Positions 35,162 through 48,500 of a stretch of DNA of 64,000 nt are shown here, piece after piece. This stretch comes from Pleurotus djamor. Lineage: Eukaryota > Basidiomycota > Agaricomycetes > Agaricales > Pleurotaceae. The translations under genes and the position numbers were made by a program. Below the pieces are notes generated by a model. The model did no database searches. It was not told the DNA's origin and saw only the letters and a program-made list of their open reading frames with translations. The stretch spans positions 42,881-106,880 of the forward strand of contig JAPEVF010000112.1 of NCBI GenBank assembly GCA_029747585.1, read 5' to 3'. The first letter of the stretch is position 1; every line of letters starts with the position of its first letter.

Positions 35162-35929
35162 GTAGTTGTTTTGATTCTATTACCCAAGTATCGACGTAAA
35201 CTGTCGACTAAACCTGAGTAGAAAAAAAGAGGTGGATTTTGGGAGAAAAAAGTTTGAGCGATGTCGATTGGACCTTGGCGGTGCTTTGGAAGAGTCAGAC
35301 GTAGAATTTTTTGACGGGGTCACGAATCATTCGGATCCCGCCGAGGTATGTTCAATCTCCGCTCATCGTCCATAGACCAGTCTCACGGACCGCCGGAANG
35401 CGCTACATCCTGAAACAACTCACTGCCCCGCGTGCTCCGGCCAACACCATCAAGTGGCAGACGCCCCAAACATAAGTCATACCTTCAAGGAATGCCTTGG
35501 AATATCACGTAACTGATGGAGCTACCTTCACTGGCGTGCACAGCTCAGATACCGCGAACTACCATCACTGGTGACTGTACCCCCAATATCATCAGAATCA
35601 AGGAAAACATCAAATCATACACACGCTAGGTGCAGACCCCATATGTGTGTATCTGTAGTATTGCGCTGCGATCGCACCATAAACCCCATGTTGGTAGTCC
35701 CACTTCCATTACTCTATAGACCTGAGAGATCACACTCACTCTATCACGGTGAAATGATGGGACCGTAGCCTTCGTGGGACCTAGATAATGTGGGGCATGC
35801 GGATTGGACGGTCAACATCAAGGTCTATGCGCGGATCAAAGCCTCTGAATACACGAGGAGATAAATGTGTACATTGGTTGTTAGATGGAAGGAGAAATTG
35901 ATTTATTATATGACGCAAAATACCCAACC
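35162..35929. other. eIF4A promoter region
   Basis: 768 bp between the eIF4A start and the 3' end of the first transporter. No frame resembles a protein. One N lies at 35399. Confidence 0.45.
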
Positions 35930-37862
35930 TTAGAACTTTCCCCAAAGCCGACCTAGAACAAGGTGGCGCACCAGAAGCATGACAGAAACGGCGAGAAGAA
36001 TTGTGGTCCCTTGAATAATTCAGCAACGATAAAAATCAGACCACTGGTGTGGAATGTAAAATGTAAAACTCACCAGCATACCACCCGACGGCGACATAGC
36101 CATCCGTAGCACGACCAATCGCGCCAGATATCGGTGGCCCGACGAGAGCGCCTATAGCCACAATGGACATGGACATCCCAACCCGTCGGCCGATGTCCTC
36201 AATGTCCCCAAACGTATATATGGGAATGGCGAAAATGGACACGAACGTGCCGGATGAAAATCTACGTCAAGCAGTTTTCAGAATTTTCGGATGTCAGAGA
36301 GGAATTCAGAGACTTACCCGTATATAACGGCGATTACGATTAAAGCTGGTAAGGTGTGTGCGTATGGCCAGGCATATGTTAGAACCGCAGCCACGACTAA
36401 CATAGGAGAGACAACATTCACTGCCCCTGGTGAAATATCAGCGCAAGTCAAGGGAAGTACGTGATAAATGAAAGTACTAACCTATTTTGTCACTGCTGAA
36501 ACCTGCGAAAAGCCGGCCAAAGAGTGATCCGGCATTGGCGATAGATACGAGGTAGAAAGACAGATCCGTAGAAACACCAACAGACGTGGCGCTGATGTCG
36601 ATGTAGGTGAGGACTGTAGGTGTGATGTTAGGGCCTAGTGAGAGGGCCTAGACGAGGGGTACGCACCGGTGTACAAGCCCAGAAAGGCGATAAAACTAGA
36701 TAGAGAATACAGAGTATAAGGCATTGACTTGAACGCTTTCAGGTTCAGTAGGCCGCCTGGTAGATTTTTGGGTGGGAGGCGTCGTTTTACGACGAGGTTG
36801 GCTATACCCAGACTCAACATCAAGATGAAGCCAAGGATGCGCATCGTCCAAGGAAACCTTGAACGGAAGAAATCAGTGTCAACGGAGGGATTAGAAGTTC
36901 GTAGTAGTAGCACTCACCCGACTTGTGGAATCAGCCGCCGCGCAGCAATTGGGAAGACTGTGCCGCCAATGGAAGAGCCAACGGCGGTAAACCCAGCAGC
37001 CAGCCCCCTCCTTTTATAAAACCAGTGGCCAACCACACCGATCGTTGGGCCAAAGCTAGCACCGCATGCGATCTGTCATGATTCATGAACGTCAATGGCC
37101 GTTTAGCTTATTCAGAGAGACTGTCGTACTCCAATTGCGAGACCTTGACACAGAAGGAACTCCCAATATTCTTTACATTGCGCCACAAGGAACGTCGCCA
37201 GAACTAGGACGATACTGGCGGTAAGGAAAGGGATTCTGAAGTAGCCCAAGTCGAAGAGTCTTCCAAAGAGTAGACTGGGCAAGAAGACTAGGGAGTACTA
37301 GAGAGAGAACGTCAATTGAGTTTGTCGGTTGGTCAGTTCAGCCAAAGGCAAACCTGTATAGATCCGATCCATGCACTAGAAAATGTGTCACTTACAAAAC
37401 TCGAGGGCATAGACGAGATACGTACATAGTTGAAGGCGACGTGTCGGATAGTACTTCCAATTCATAGTAAGATTGGAAAACCTATCCGAAGATGCAAGAT
37501 GCAGAAGTTGGTTGGAAGTTGAACAGCATTATAGACATTGAACTTACNNACCCCAGGCATTGACGTAGCCGAACCTGTGCAAAACAACGTCATACAGGCA
37601 TATCTTGACCAATAACAACGATATTTACGTTGAGAAAGCACACAAGCTAGTCTATCGTGGTTGTAAGTGATTCCGCCAAGCTGGGTGGAGGACGGGCGCT
37701 TACACCTAGAATGACCAGCCAAGCACGAAGACCGCCATCAGGGTAGTCATCGAGAGGATCTGGCGTGGAAGGGGAAACTTCTATTCCCGTGTACTTGTCG
37801 TCCTCGGGGGTGGCGGACTTCTCCACGTCTCCCACATCCGGTTCGTATGGTGGGGAAGACAT
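35930..37862 (-). CDS. MFS monocarboxylate-transporter-like permease (copy 1)
   Basis: Member of the MCT/SLC16-like branch of the major facilitator superfamily, which in fungi includes Mch proteins. The N-terminus MSSPPYEPDVGDVEKSAT ends in the diagnostic DDYPDGGLRAWLVILG before helix 1. Other segments seen in short exons are TMRILGFILMLSLGIANLVV, RRLPPKNLPGGLLNLKAF, PYTLYSLSSFIAFLGLYTG and MSIVAIGALVGPPISGAI. The C-terminus LVLGRLWGKF ends at 35930. The central loop (RRLPP..LPGGLLNLKAFK) is characteristic of the basidiomycete subgroup. About 430-450 residues over many exons; two Ns occur at 37548-37549. It lies 270 bp upstream of a same-strand paralogue. Substrate unknown. Confidence 0.85.
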
Positions 37863-38132
37863 ACTTCACGACCATTCACAACACACGGATATTCTGGGGT
37901 TATATTTGTCATTTTTACATTGTGGCGCAGAATGTGGGGGATCGGGCCTCGGCGTCTCCAGAAAGCCGAATGGGGGAGGCCTGACTAGACCAGAAACAGT
38001 CACCAGACACAGCTGTGACACAGCTGTGGGCAACGAGACTACATGGTGAATCCTTTACGTTCGCTTTGCGTTCTCTAAGTGATATATTAAAAAGCTTGTC
38101 TATGCGTGATTACTGTGAAAGCGCTGATAAAC

Positions 38133-40138
38133 TCAGAACTTCCCCCATAACTGCCTCAGAACAAGATGTCTGGATATACTCAGTAGGCAGACGCCCACAA
38201 GAATGACACTCCCTACGGCATGCCGAGTTGGCCATCATTCAAAGCAGGAGGGAGGTGACGTACCTGCGTAATATCCAACGACATGGAATCCACCAGTAGC
38301 GGAATTGATGGCCCCCGATATTGGTGGGCCGGCCAAAGCACCAATGGCGAGAATGCTCAGAAACATTCCCAGCCGCCGTCCCGCATCACCTGTGTCGCCC
38401 AGTTCGATCATCGGCTTCGAAAGAAGAGACGTATATGTTCCTGAGAAGCATCTGGTGCGACGCGATGGAAACATCATTAGTAGGAACGACGGTGAGGTGA
38501 GTTTGGATGGATCTCACCCATAAAGGACTGCGATGGCAATCAAAGATCCTTTGTCCGTAGCAAACGGCCAGGCATAGGTGAGGATCCCCGCTATTGCAGT
38601 AGCAGGAATCATGGCATTCATCGGCCCTAATGAGTAGGTTAGGAAGGTAGTCCGTCAGATAAACTCGGAAACCTGATATAGACCATGAGAGTCAGCAATA
38701 TAGCCAGAGACGAATCTTCCGAGTCCCGAGCCGGCGTTGGCGATCGCCACAAGATAGAAGGAAAAATCGGGGGATATACCGATAGATGTAGCAGCAACAT
38801 CGATATAGGTCAGAACTAAACAAAGCTATGATCAGACGGTTCTGTCGGTGATAACATCGCATATGTCTCCTTCACCTGTGTATAATCCAAGATAAATTGT
38901 GAGTCCAGATAAACAGTATACGGTGAATGGGGGGTATTTGAACGCCTTTAAGTTAAGAAGTCCACCCGTCACATTAACGGGAGGAAGGCGTCTTTTGATA
39001 GTCTGTGAATTGAGGTTATTGAGATGGCCGTTAAATTCCAGAGTTGGGATACGCACAAGATTTGCAAATCCTAGACTGACCAATAGAACGAAGCCAATGA
39101 TGCGCATAGTCCATTGGAAGCTGTCGCCGATAGGTCTGAGGATGTACTGTAGTTTAGTGGGGGACTCGGAACGTACCCAACACGGGCAATCAAGAGCCGA
39201 GCCATGATGGGAAAGACAGTTCCTCCTATGGACGATCCTACGGCAAGGAGACCGAGGGCCACTCCTCGTCTACGTTTGAACCAGTGGGAAACTACAGCTG
39301 GAGTAGGGCTGAAGCATACTCCCGAAGAGACCTGCCTTTCATAGATTACGAGCTTGATAAGTGTGAAGGGGGTGCAGAGCTTACCCCAATTACGAGACCT
39401 TGGCAGACTAGAAAATGCCAATAACGAGTGCATTGTGCAGTCAAGAACGTCGCAATGACGACCAGTGAACTGGCAATGAAAAGGGGTACCTTTAGGTGCC
39501 CTAGATCGAAAAGTCGACCAACGACAATGCCGGGAAAGAATACAAGCGCGTACTGGATGTGAAGGGGTCAGTATCACCCAAAATCAGAGTCAATAGATGA
39601 GAGTACTTGTATAGAGCCTATCCAAGCACTTTACCACGCAGTTCAGAAAGAGGATATAATGATCATGAACGATAGTACGTACATACTGGACGTTGAGGAG
39701 TCTTTTAATAGTGTTTCTTGATAGTAGGCTTGAAAAACCTATATAATTTATTAGACGGAACCGATAGAGAACGGAATCATGGCTTACTCCCCACGCGTTG
39801 ACATAACCGAAGCTATGTCAAGAAAGCCACAATCAGATTACGCGTATATCTCGATGGGAAGATGCGAAATCGCGCAACTGGCATTCGTAGCGGTCAACTC
39901 ACGTCGCAAAAGTGACACACATTGCCTATGCAAAATCGTTATGCTCAGATGTTGCCATGATGAAACCTATGTCCTTACTCACCCCAGTGAGGACGAGCCA
40001 TGCTTGTAGTCCGCCGTCTGGGAAGTCGTCCGCGTCCGTCGCACCGACGACGTTGGCTATGACACTCTTTTTGTCAGAGAGATCAGGGTTTTCCGTGTCT
40101 TGCAAATGCAGGTCATTGAGGGATGATGCAAGGCTCAT
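38133..40138 (-). CDS. MFS monocarboxylate-transporter-like permease (copy 2)
   Basis: Tandem paralogue of the preceding transporter. The true ATG is at 40138 (MSLASSLNDLHLQDTENPDL), leading to DDFPDGGLQAWLVLTG. Shared landmarks include VVSHWFKRRRGVALGLLAVG, SSIGGTVFPIMARLLIARVG, RRLPPVNVTGGLLNLKAFK, PFTVYCLSGLTIYLGLYTG, MFLSILAIGALAGPPISGAI and the tail ISRHLVLRQLWGKF ending at 38133. The intron positions appear to match copy 1, which points to duplication of a spliced-gene locus rather than retroposition. The two copies differ clearly in the N-terminal cytosolic arm, so their regulation or partners may have diverged. Confidence 0.85.
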
Positions 40139-40617
40139 GGGAGGTACCAAATGTTTGAGGGGATGGGTGCAAAGATGTATGTGGTGCCGAAGGGAGCCAA
40201 GCCAGGACTTTTGTGAGGCAGGGCCGTCTCAAAGATGAGCCAGAGAGTGTCATGACTCAGGAAAATGTCCTTATAAACCCGCCTCATGGTCCGGACAACT
40301 TAGCCAGTGGCAGCCGAGCGGAATTATTGATGCTACGAGGCCCAATGGGAGATCGACTCGGATTAAGCTTAAGATGACAAAGTGTAGCACCGTTGGAAGC
40401 TTCACCCCGCGAATCTGAGACAGCCCTTTCATAGCAGTTTTTAGGGTAATCTTGTTGGAAGGAAAAGCTGAACCTGGCATAAAAAAGGCACGACATTTGA
40501 ATGGGGATGGATTTGGCTAACGATTTGCAAAGTACTGGGCGCCAATAAGTCGATGGTCCATTGTTTAACGTTGTTTACATCTCAAAACTTTTTCACCTCT
40601 TCAAGTCCTCGATAAAA
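40139..40617. other. Divergent promoter, transporter copy 2 / fibrillarin
   Basis: No gene in this 479-bp stretch. No obvious TATA box was seen. Confidence 0.45.
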
Positions 40618-41872
40618 ATGGCGTTTGGTGAGTATTAATCGAAGAAATGCGAAGGTTTCTGCTGATGATGCTCTTCTAGGAGCATCAGGAGGCCGTGGTG
40701 GATTTGGAGGTCGTGGAGGTGGAGGAGGTCGCGGTCGCGGTGGGGGTGGTGATCGCGGCGGACGAGGCGGTTTCGGTGGACGGGGAGGCGGAAGGGGAGG
40801 TGGAAGAGGTAAGTTGATTAGATACCTTTCACCACTTGCCTATATCATTGCTCAATCTTTTGACCAGGTGGATTTGGTGGTGGTGTTCGCGGCGGAGGTG
40901 TTGCCAAAGGCGGACGAGGAGGTCCTCGTGGAGGTGGTAGAGGTGCTCGAGGGGGTGGTCGCGGGGGCGCCAGAGGAGGATCAAGGACGATAATCGAGCC
41001 CCACAAACACGAAGGTGTCTTCATCGCGAAAGGAAAGGAACAAATGCTCGTAACCAAAAATCTCGTCCCTGGCGACTCTGTTTACGGTGAAAAACGTATC
41101 TCTGTTGAAGGAGGCGTCGATGATACCAAAATCGAATACCGTGTCTGGAATCCCTTCCGTTCGAAGCTGGCTGCCGGTATCCTCGGTGGTTTGGATCATA
41201 TCTTCATCAAACCCGGCGCGAAAGTGCTCTATCTTGGCGCTGCGAGTGGTACCAGTGTTAGCCATGTTGCAGATGTCGTTGGACCGGTGCGCTTGGTTCT
41301 TGATGAACTATATTATGTGATTATTGACCCATCCTAGGAAGGTGTTGTCTATGCTGTTGAATTCTCCCCTCGGTCGGGGCGAGACTTGATTGGTATGGCA
41401 AAGAAGAGAACAAACGTTATCCGTGAGTTTTCACCTATCATTCTTCAAATGTGGTTCTCACTACTTCCTTCTTGCTATTAGCCATTGTGGAGGATGCTCG
41501 TCTGCCAAATAAATACCGAATGCTGCTGTCAACTGTCGATGTCATCTTCGCGGACGTCGCCCAGCCTGATCAAGCACGTATCGTCATCCACAACGCGCAA
41601 AGTTTCCTCAAAGACGGCGGTCATGTCGTCATTTCAATAAAAGCCAGCTGTATTGATTCGACTGTCGCCCCCGAAGTCGTCTTTGCTGCCGAATTGGAAA
41701 AACTAAAAGCCTCCGAACTAAAACCTCTCGAGCAAGTCACCCTCGAGCCTTATGAACGTGACCATGCTATGGTTTCTGGTAAGCTTTTTCTTCAATATCC
41801 CTCTCCGCCTACGTCCTGAGCATTCCCATCCATCTAGCTGTTTACCTGAGGAATCGTATGCCGAAAGCATAA
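40618..41872 (+). CDS. NOP1: Fibrillarin, rRNA 2'-O-methyltransferase
   Basis: Nucleolar methyltransferase of box C/D snoRNPs. After a short first exon (ATGGCGTTTG) the N-terminus is a long Gly/Arg-rich GAR domain of about 85 residues, as in all eukaryotic fibrillarins. The catalytic domain reads [54 protein letters not shown], the SAM-binding [20 protein letters not shown], then [20 protein letters not shown] and [21 protein letters not shown] and [18 protein letters not shown] follow, with the end YLRNRMPKA at 41872. Several introns interrupt it, one after DVVGP. Length of about 315 residues is normal. No missing catalytic residue was seen. Confidence 0.96.
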
Positions 41873-42225
41873 GATGTGATTGTCTTTCCCACTCACGCTT
41901 CTTTCATATCTACTTAGTCGGCTGAAAAGTATTCGCTACCTCCCTCTGTTGCTTCTTTTATTTTTTTTGTCAATGTAATGCATGCATGTATCATTGTACC
42001 AGAAAGCTCGGACAATTGACGGCGATGATCAGATGTAGGGATCCAGAACGGACGTGGCAGTTTCAGGGGACGCCGCGCTGCTAACGTGGATTTTTGATGT
42101 TGGCGCAGCCATTTCATTCTTATTTCATCACCATCCACGACATTTTCCCTCAACTTGCACGACGCTGACCATATTTTGGTTGCATTTCGCGTGCTGGTAA
42201 CGACCACGTAATCTTGCTTCAGTCG
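41873..42225. other. Intergenic NOP1 to PMT2
   Basis: 3' flank of fibrillarin followed by the PMT2 leader. No gene visible. Confidence 0.45.
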
Positions 42226-45202
42226 ATGAAGCCGGCGGCCTTTTCTGTTGACTTTGGATCACAACAGGACCCTTCCATTCCTTCTTTTGACGACCACTGG
42301 TCAACCTCTCGCCACCAAGAAGAGCTCCCTCTGCACTACATGAACGAGGACAAAGCTCGTCGCCGAGTCCCAAAAGGCCCAAGTGCTAATGAGCACCATG
42401 CACATTCAGAAAAGGCCAACGGGAACTACGATGACGACGAGGGCAAAGATGTCTACAGCAAAACAAAACCCTTGGTCAACCCCCGCGTTGGCAGCGGTCG
42501 CTTGCGTCAACCTCCACCACCTCCACCGACTTCATTGGTATGCTCGTCTGAGCTGTCTCCACGCGAAAAGTCATCTAACTTGACTCCAATAGAAAGAGTT
42601 TTTCTTGCAAAACCTCGAACACATACCGCCCATAATATACACTCTCTTATCCTGTTGGACACGTTTCCACAAAATTGGGCATTCAAACATTGTCATCTGG
42701 GACGAGGCCCACTTTGGCAAGTTTGGGTCGCATTACCTCAAGCGCGAATTCTACTTTGATGTCCATCCTCCGTTGGGGAAGATGCTCGTTGGCCTTGCGG
42801 GTCTGTTGTCGGGATACGATGGTTCGTTTGAGTTCAAGAGTGGTGCGGAGTATCCCGACACCGTTCCGTACGTGGCAATGCGGGTCATGATGGCCACATT
42901 CGGTGTAGCTATGGTTCCCTTGGGTTGGTACACGGCGGTCGAGTTGGGTATGAGCCAGTGGGCATGCCACCTTGTTGCGCTTATGGTACTCTTTGGTGCG
43001 TATCCTATCCGTCTGTCTCTCTTTAAACTCACACTCGTGATACAAAAGATATCGGTTGGCTTTGTATATCGCGCTTTATCTTGTTGGACTCCATGTTACT
43101 CTTCTTCACCTTCACCACCGTCTTTTTCCTGAGCAAGTTCCACAATCAACAACACCAGTATGCCAATCCTATGACGTAGTAGAAATCAAGGCTAAACGTT
43201 CTCCCTAGGTCATTCTCCTTCGATTGGTGGTTATGGCTTTCCTTGACTGGTATATCAATTGGTTGTGTCACAAGGTTAGTTTTTCGTTTGCTATCTCTGG
43301 CTCCTTGCTAATTTTGGTCCAGTGTAAAAATGATTGGTCTTTTCGTCACTGCCCTTGTTGGTCTCTACACCATTGAGGACCTTTGGGACAAGTTCGGTGA
43401 CCTGAAAATGCCAGTGGTAAGGACCATCCTTCTCATCTTCCTGTCAATCTGTCTGATGAATTACCAGCGAGACCAAGTCAAACACTGGGGGGCAAGGATC
43501 TTCTGTCTCATCATCTTGCCCATATTGGTCTTCATGGCGTCCTTCAAAATTCACTTCCTCATCTTGAATCACTCTGGGCCGGGAGACGCACAAATGTCTT
43601 CACTCTTCCAAGCCAATCTCGTTGGTAACGACTTTGCGAAGAACCCTCTTGGTATGACCATTTCACTTCTTTGTTGAAACTCCTCTTATTTTTCTTTCAG
43701 AGGTGGCCTATGGATCGAAAGTCACGTTGAAGAATATTGGTTATGGTGGTGGTCTTCTGCATTCGCACGTCCAGACCTATCCGGTTGGTTCAGGTCAACA
43801 GCAGGTCACTTGCTACCACTACAAGGACGATAACAACGACTGGTTCGTCCTCCCCAACTGGGATGAACCCCCCTACAATCCCAACGAACCAATTCGATAC
43901 CTCGCCGACGGTGATTCCATCCGTCTTTCCCATGTTCCTACCACTCGCAACTTGCACTCACATACCGTCGCCGCGCCTGTGACGAACCTAAACTACGAGG
44001 TCTCCTGTTACGGAAACGCCACGGTCGGTGATGTGCATGACCACTGGGTTGTCGAGGTAGTCGACGACATCAAGCAAGGCCGTAAGGAGAACGTAGCACG
44101 TATCCATTCGTTGACGACTCGTTTGCGCTTCCGACACAAGATCCTTGGTTGTTATCTCCGTGCTGCCAATGCTGTCCTTCCCCAGTGGGGTTTCAAGCAA
44201 ATCGAAGTGAGCTGTGTCAAGGAGGACAATCCTAAGGACATGCACACGTACTGGAACGTCGAGAGTCATCATAATGATCGGTGTAAGTTGTATGGTCAAT
44301 TTTCCCTTCTCTGTATTCACATTTACCCGCAGTGCCCGCTGGAGAAACCAAATTCTACCGCTCTCCTTTCCTCCGCGACTTCTGGCACTTGAACGTGGCC
44401 ATGATGACTTCCAACAACGCCCTCATCCCGGATCCTGACAAGGAGGACATCCTCGCTTCGAAACCCTTCGACTGGCCCTTCCTTTACCTCGGTCTGCGCA
44501 TGTGCGGTTGGGGAGACAACCAAACGAAGTACTATCTTCTCGGAACACCCATCATCCGTTGGGCCAGTACGGCCAGCTTGTACTTCTTTATCCTCGCTCT
44601 GGGCGTTTACCTCATGCGCATGCAGAGGAAGTATGTTGATATGGAGCCGAGTGAGTGGCTTTGATCGCCTTTTCCCTCCTAGATCTCAACTGATCTTCGC
44701 CGTTAAGGGGAATGGGAACACTTCACTTACGTTGCCAAGATCGCCTTCTTTGGATGGGCTCTCCACTTTGGTAGGTCTTCTCAGATGATTTCCCTTCTTG
44801 ATCCGTGCTCATTCTCCTTCCAGGACCTTTCTTGGTCATGGGCCGTGTCACTTATGTTCACCACTACGTACGTCGCTCTGTCATCATCCTACACTTCACC
44901 ACACTCACTCGCATCTAGCTGCCAACACTATACTTCGCCGTTCTGATGTTAGGCCACCTCCTGGATCACTTCATCTTCTCCTCTCGTCGTTTGACGACGA
45001 AAACAAAATGGATCGCGTTTGGAATCTGCAGTCTTGTCATCTTTGGCAACTTCTGGTGGTTCCGGGGGCTTGCTTTCGGTATCGATGGGCCAATTAAGGA
45101 GCACACGGGGCTTCAATGGCGCAAGGTACGATTTACCCTTCCAATCCAATCGCGCGAGTGCTAATGAGACTATCACTTTAACAGAGCTGGAATATCTATT
45201 AG
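42226..45202 (+). CDS. PMT2: Dolichyl-phosphate-mannose protein O-mannosyltransferase, PMT2 type
   Basis: ER membrane enzyme that transfers mannose from Dol-P-Man to Ser/Thr of secretory proteins. PMT2 members normally pair with PMT1. The N-terminal cytosolic arm (MKPAAFSVDFG ... RLRQPPPPPPTS) is followed by the first lumenal loop with the catalytic Asp-Glu: IVIWDEAHFGKFGSHYLK, REFYFDVHPPLGKMLVGLAG. The long helix bundle includes GWYTAVELGMSQWACHLVAL and MIGLFVTALVGLYTIEDLWD. The MIR region spans YGSKVTLKNIGYGGGLLHSH, IRLSHVPTTRNLHSHTVAAP and KILGCYLRAANAVLPQWGFK. The C-terminal helices end LQWRKSWNIY at 45202. The GKFGSHYLKREFYFDVHPP wording favours PMT2 over PMT1 or PMT4. Roughly 780 residues and more than ten exons. 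Confidence 0.94.
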
Positions 45203-45586
45203 ACCGCGTCTGCTCGTATGTGACCACTATAATATCGTTGTTATACAGTCTGTTTTGTAATGGAGGTTCTTTCATATATTGGACATGCTCTCCCTTCTAG
45301 CACTCGCTAAGGCATAAGACTATATTGACCATTGATTGAGCATTAATCTATTATGACAGTAGATTTCGACACCAATAACCAATTTAGAGTAAGCAAACCC
45401 TCTCATCAGAGAAAAACCACAGCAACGACACCGAACATCGATAGCGAAAGACATCGAAAACACCACACACACACACACCAACCCCAGCTCCAGCCCCAGC
45501 ACATCACACACCACACCACGCAAGTCGGTCCCCCCAAGCATCAACCTTAACCTTCAACCTTGAGAGCCAACTCGAAGTTGCTAATC
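45203..45586. other. Convergent intergenic region with CA microsatellite
   Basis: Between two 3' ends. An (AC)n run lies at about 45464-45478. No gene. A second (AC)n run at 46006-46022 falls in a UBP3 intron. Confidence 0.55.
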
Positions 45587-48500
45587 TACTTCCCCAATCT
45601 CCTATAAAGCAAGAGGTAAGCACACCGTGTCTCATCGGCGGACGGTGAGAACACGTCGTCTGGGCGGATGTCAGAGATGAATTCGTCGTCGATGCGTATC
45701 CAAGCTTCGCGTGGTGAGTTACCCGGTATGGATGAGGGGTATCTGTTCGGATGGAGGACGTCGAGGGTGTAGTGGCCGCCAGATGCGGAGAGGCCGTGGT
45801 GGTAGACGACTATGAGGTGCGTTCAATTAGTTGGATCGAGGAATAGGGTATAACATGGAGAAGGAAGAGATGAACGTACCTCCGAAAAGTTTATACTTCG
45901 TCACAGGCGGTCGTTTCGTAACCATAATATCTGCACAAACCACCATTAGTAACCCATCAACAACCCACTCAACTCTTCACCACCACCCCCAACCCCCAAC
46001 ACACAACACACACACACACACATACACGAACAAAACGAACACTCACCACTCTTCACCTCCAACTCCGGTCCAAACGCGATATGTTTCCCCACCTTAACAA
46101 CCCCCTTCACATCCGTATCATAACAAAACCTCTTCATATGCAGCACCAACACCGGTGGTAATGATTCAATCAGCACGAGTTGGCTGGCATCTACTGTTAC
46201 GCCGGGACGTTGGGTTACTTGGACTGTTTGCGGTTGGGAGATATGGGATAGGGCGTCTTGGACGGTGTGGATTTGTTCGGGCTGTGAAGGTGTTAGGTAT
46301 TAGGTATTAGTATTGAGTTGGTGTTAATGTCAATGTTGATAATAATGAAGGGGGTGGAAGGAAAGGAGGTAAGGAGTTGATTGAGCGACGCACATGAATG
46401 TCTAGCCGGAGAGACCTCCAGTCTTCGACGATGACAGAATCTTTCTGGCTCGGCGCACGAAGCGTAGTGCGGAACTTCCCACCGAATATCCTCGTCATCG
46501 CGGATTCCACTGTCTTGATCTACAACATAGATACAACAACAATCAGTTCTCAAGTTGCAGTCACATTCACGTTTACATCTAGAAACAATGAACGCAAGTG
46601 AAACTCACCGTCCTCGTTATAACCGACCGATTCCGCTTCCCCACTTCCAACCACCCATCATCTTCAGGCGGAGCCTCTTCTTCATGTTCTTCCACTTTCA
46701 CATTCAGCCGCGAGGACGTGGGCGGGGAAATGGCGTTGAGAATGGATAAAAGTTCCTCTTCCAACGTGTCGAGGTAGAATCCCAGGAACTCTTCAGCATC
46801 TTCTTGTTGTCCTCCCTGTCATTCAATAACACGTCAGTATCCGTTGCAATGTGCAGCAAAGTGACGAGAACATACCCGCATATGATCAAACCTCTTATTC
46901 TCCTTCAACGCATCATACACATACCCAGGAATGAAAAACTCCCCATCCCACTCATCTTCCACCACCACCTCTTTCTCTTTCCCCTTTCCTTTCCTCGTAT
47001 TCGTGGACACCTCAACCTCACTCGTCTTCGCACCAAATTCCTTCAAGAAGCGAATCGTCGCATCAACCAGCGCCGTTTCCTTCACCACCGTCGAATCGCC
47101 ATCACTACGCACAGAAGCCAGAAGCCCCGTTCCCCCCGCATCCCCCAACACACGACCAAGCTCAAGGAAGAGTTTATGGAATGGCGGACAGTAGACGAGG
47201 GCTTGCAGGACGGAATTGGCGAAACACATGTTACCCGTGTTGACCAGACCCCTCGGACGAATGACAGGGGGAGTAGCTCCCGACGATACAGAGGTGGTAG
47301 CATTAGCGTAACTGGGCGTCGTGTTGCTCGTCCCAGCATTAGGCGAAAGAAGTCGTAACAAATCAGTCTTCTTCGCTGGGTCGACGGATCGCTCGGAAGT
47401 AGGTGTGCGTGAAGGTTCGGTAGCAGGGATCGATACACCGACGACGTGAGAAGTGGGTAAAGAGTTTTTCTGCTTGGTCGAAGAGGGAGAGGGTTGGAGT
47501 AGTGAAGCCCAGGATTTCTTCTGTGGGGGTGGGGGAGGGGTTGGTTTGGCNGGGGGGGCGTGGTGGGTGTTGGGATCTGCACTGGCACTGCTTCTTCTTT
47601 TGGCTGGGATGCTGGTGTAGGCGTGAGTGCCTCCTTCTCAACTACGGGGGTAGTTTGGGAAGGAGGAGGGATGGCGTCCGATTCGGGTTCCTTGGACGGT
47701 AAGGTCGTCACGTTGACTGACACTGAAGTATTCGTTGTGGAAACGGGAGAGCCAGGCGTCGTAGTCGGCGAAGGAGTGTTTGTGACATCCGTAGCAGTCG
47801 ATGAAGAAGGGAACGAATCAGCAAGCGGTGCAACATGTATCGGCGAGTGATATTCAGAGGGAATGACACGTTTTTCAGCAGGGATCTCTGGTGTATGAGG
47901 TAACTCTATGGACGGCAGAGGGGATGGCGAGGGCTGGGGGGAGGTAGGGGGCGTGGACAGGGTGAGAGCCTTTTTTACAACATCAGGGGGAGGTCGTGCC
48001 CGGGATGAGATAATGATACCGGGAGCCTGGGAGGGGCGGCGTGGGCGACGCGACCACACTGTGTAACCTCCAGGTATTGAAGCATCCGCAGAGCTTAGGA
48101 ATTGGAGGGGAGAGTCTATTTGTGCATGTTCGTCAGGCTGCGAATGTGTTTCTGGCGGTGGGGAAGGAGGAGGAGGTGACGGCGATGGTGCAGAAGGAAT
48201 AGGAACAGTTGGGTCGGATGATTCGATGGGTTTGGGCTGGGCGACGGAGTCGGGGGAGGGTGCATCAGATTGCTGGGAGACATGAGTTGTTGAAAATGCA
48301 GGAGGCTTTGGAGATGATATGGATATTGGAGAATGTGAGATCTGCGGAGGCTGCCAATGCGGAGGCGGATGGGGATATGGGACCTGTGGAGGGTAGTAAT
48401 GCTGATGGTAGGGTGGGTACTTTGAATTTTGCGGGTGATTGGGGTAGTTCTGCTGAAAGGGCTGGTTTGGATGTGATCTGGAGGCGTAGGGCTGTTGTGG

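Noticed and set aside
40680..40990. Simple GGN/CGN repeats as a possible satellite or CRISPR-like array
   Set aside because: They encode the GAR domain of fibrillarin; no spacers or regular repeat unit.
46804..47358. 184-codon plus-strand frame
   Set aside because: Antisense to the UBP3 catalytic exons; composition mirrors the real gene.
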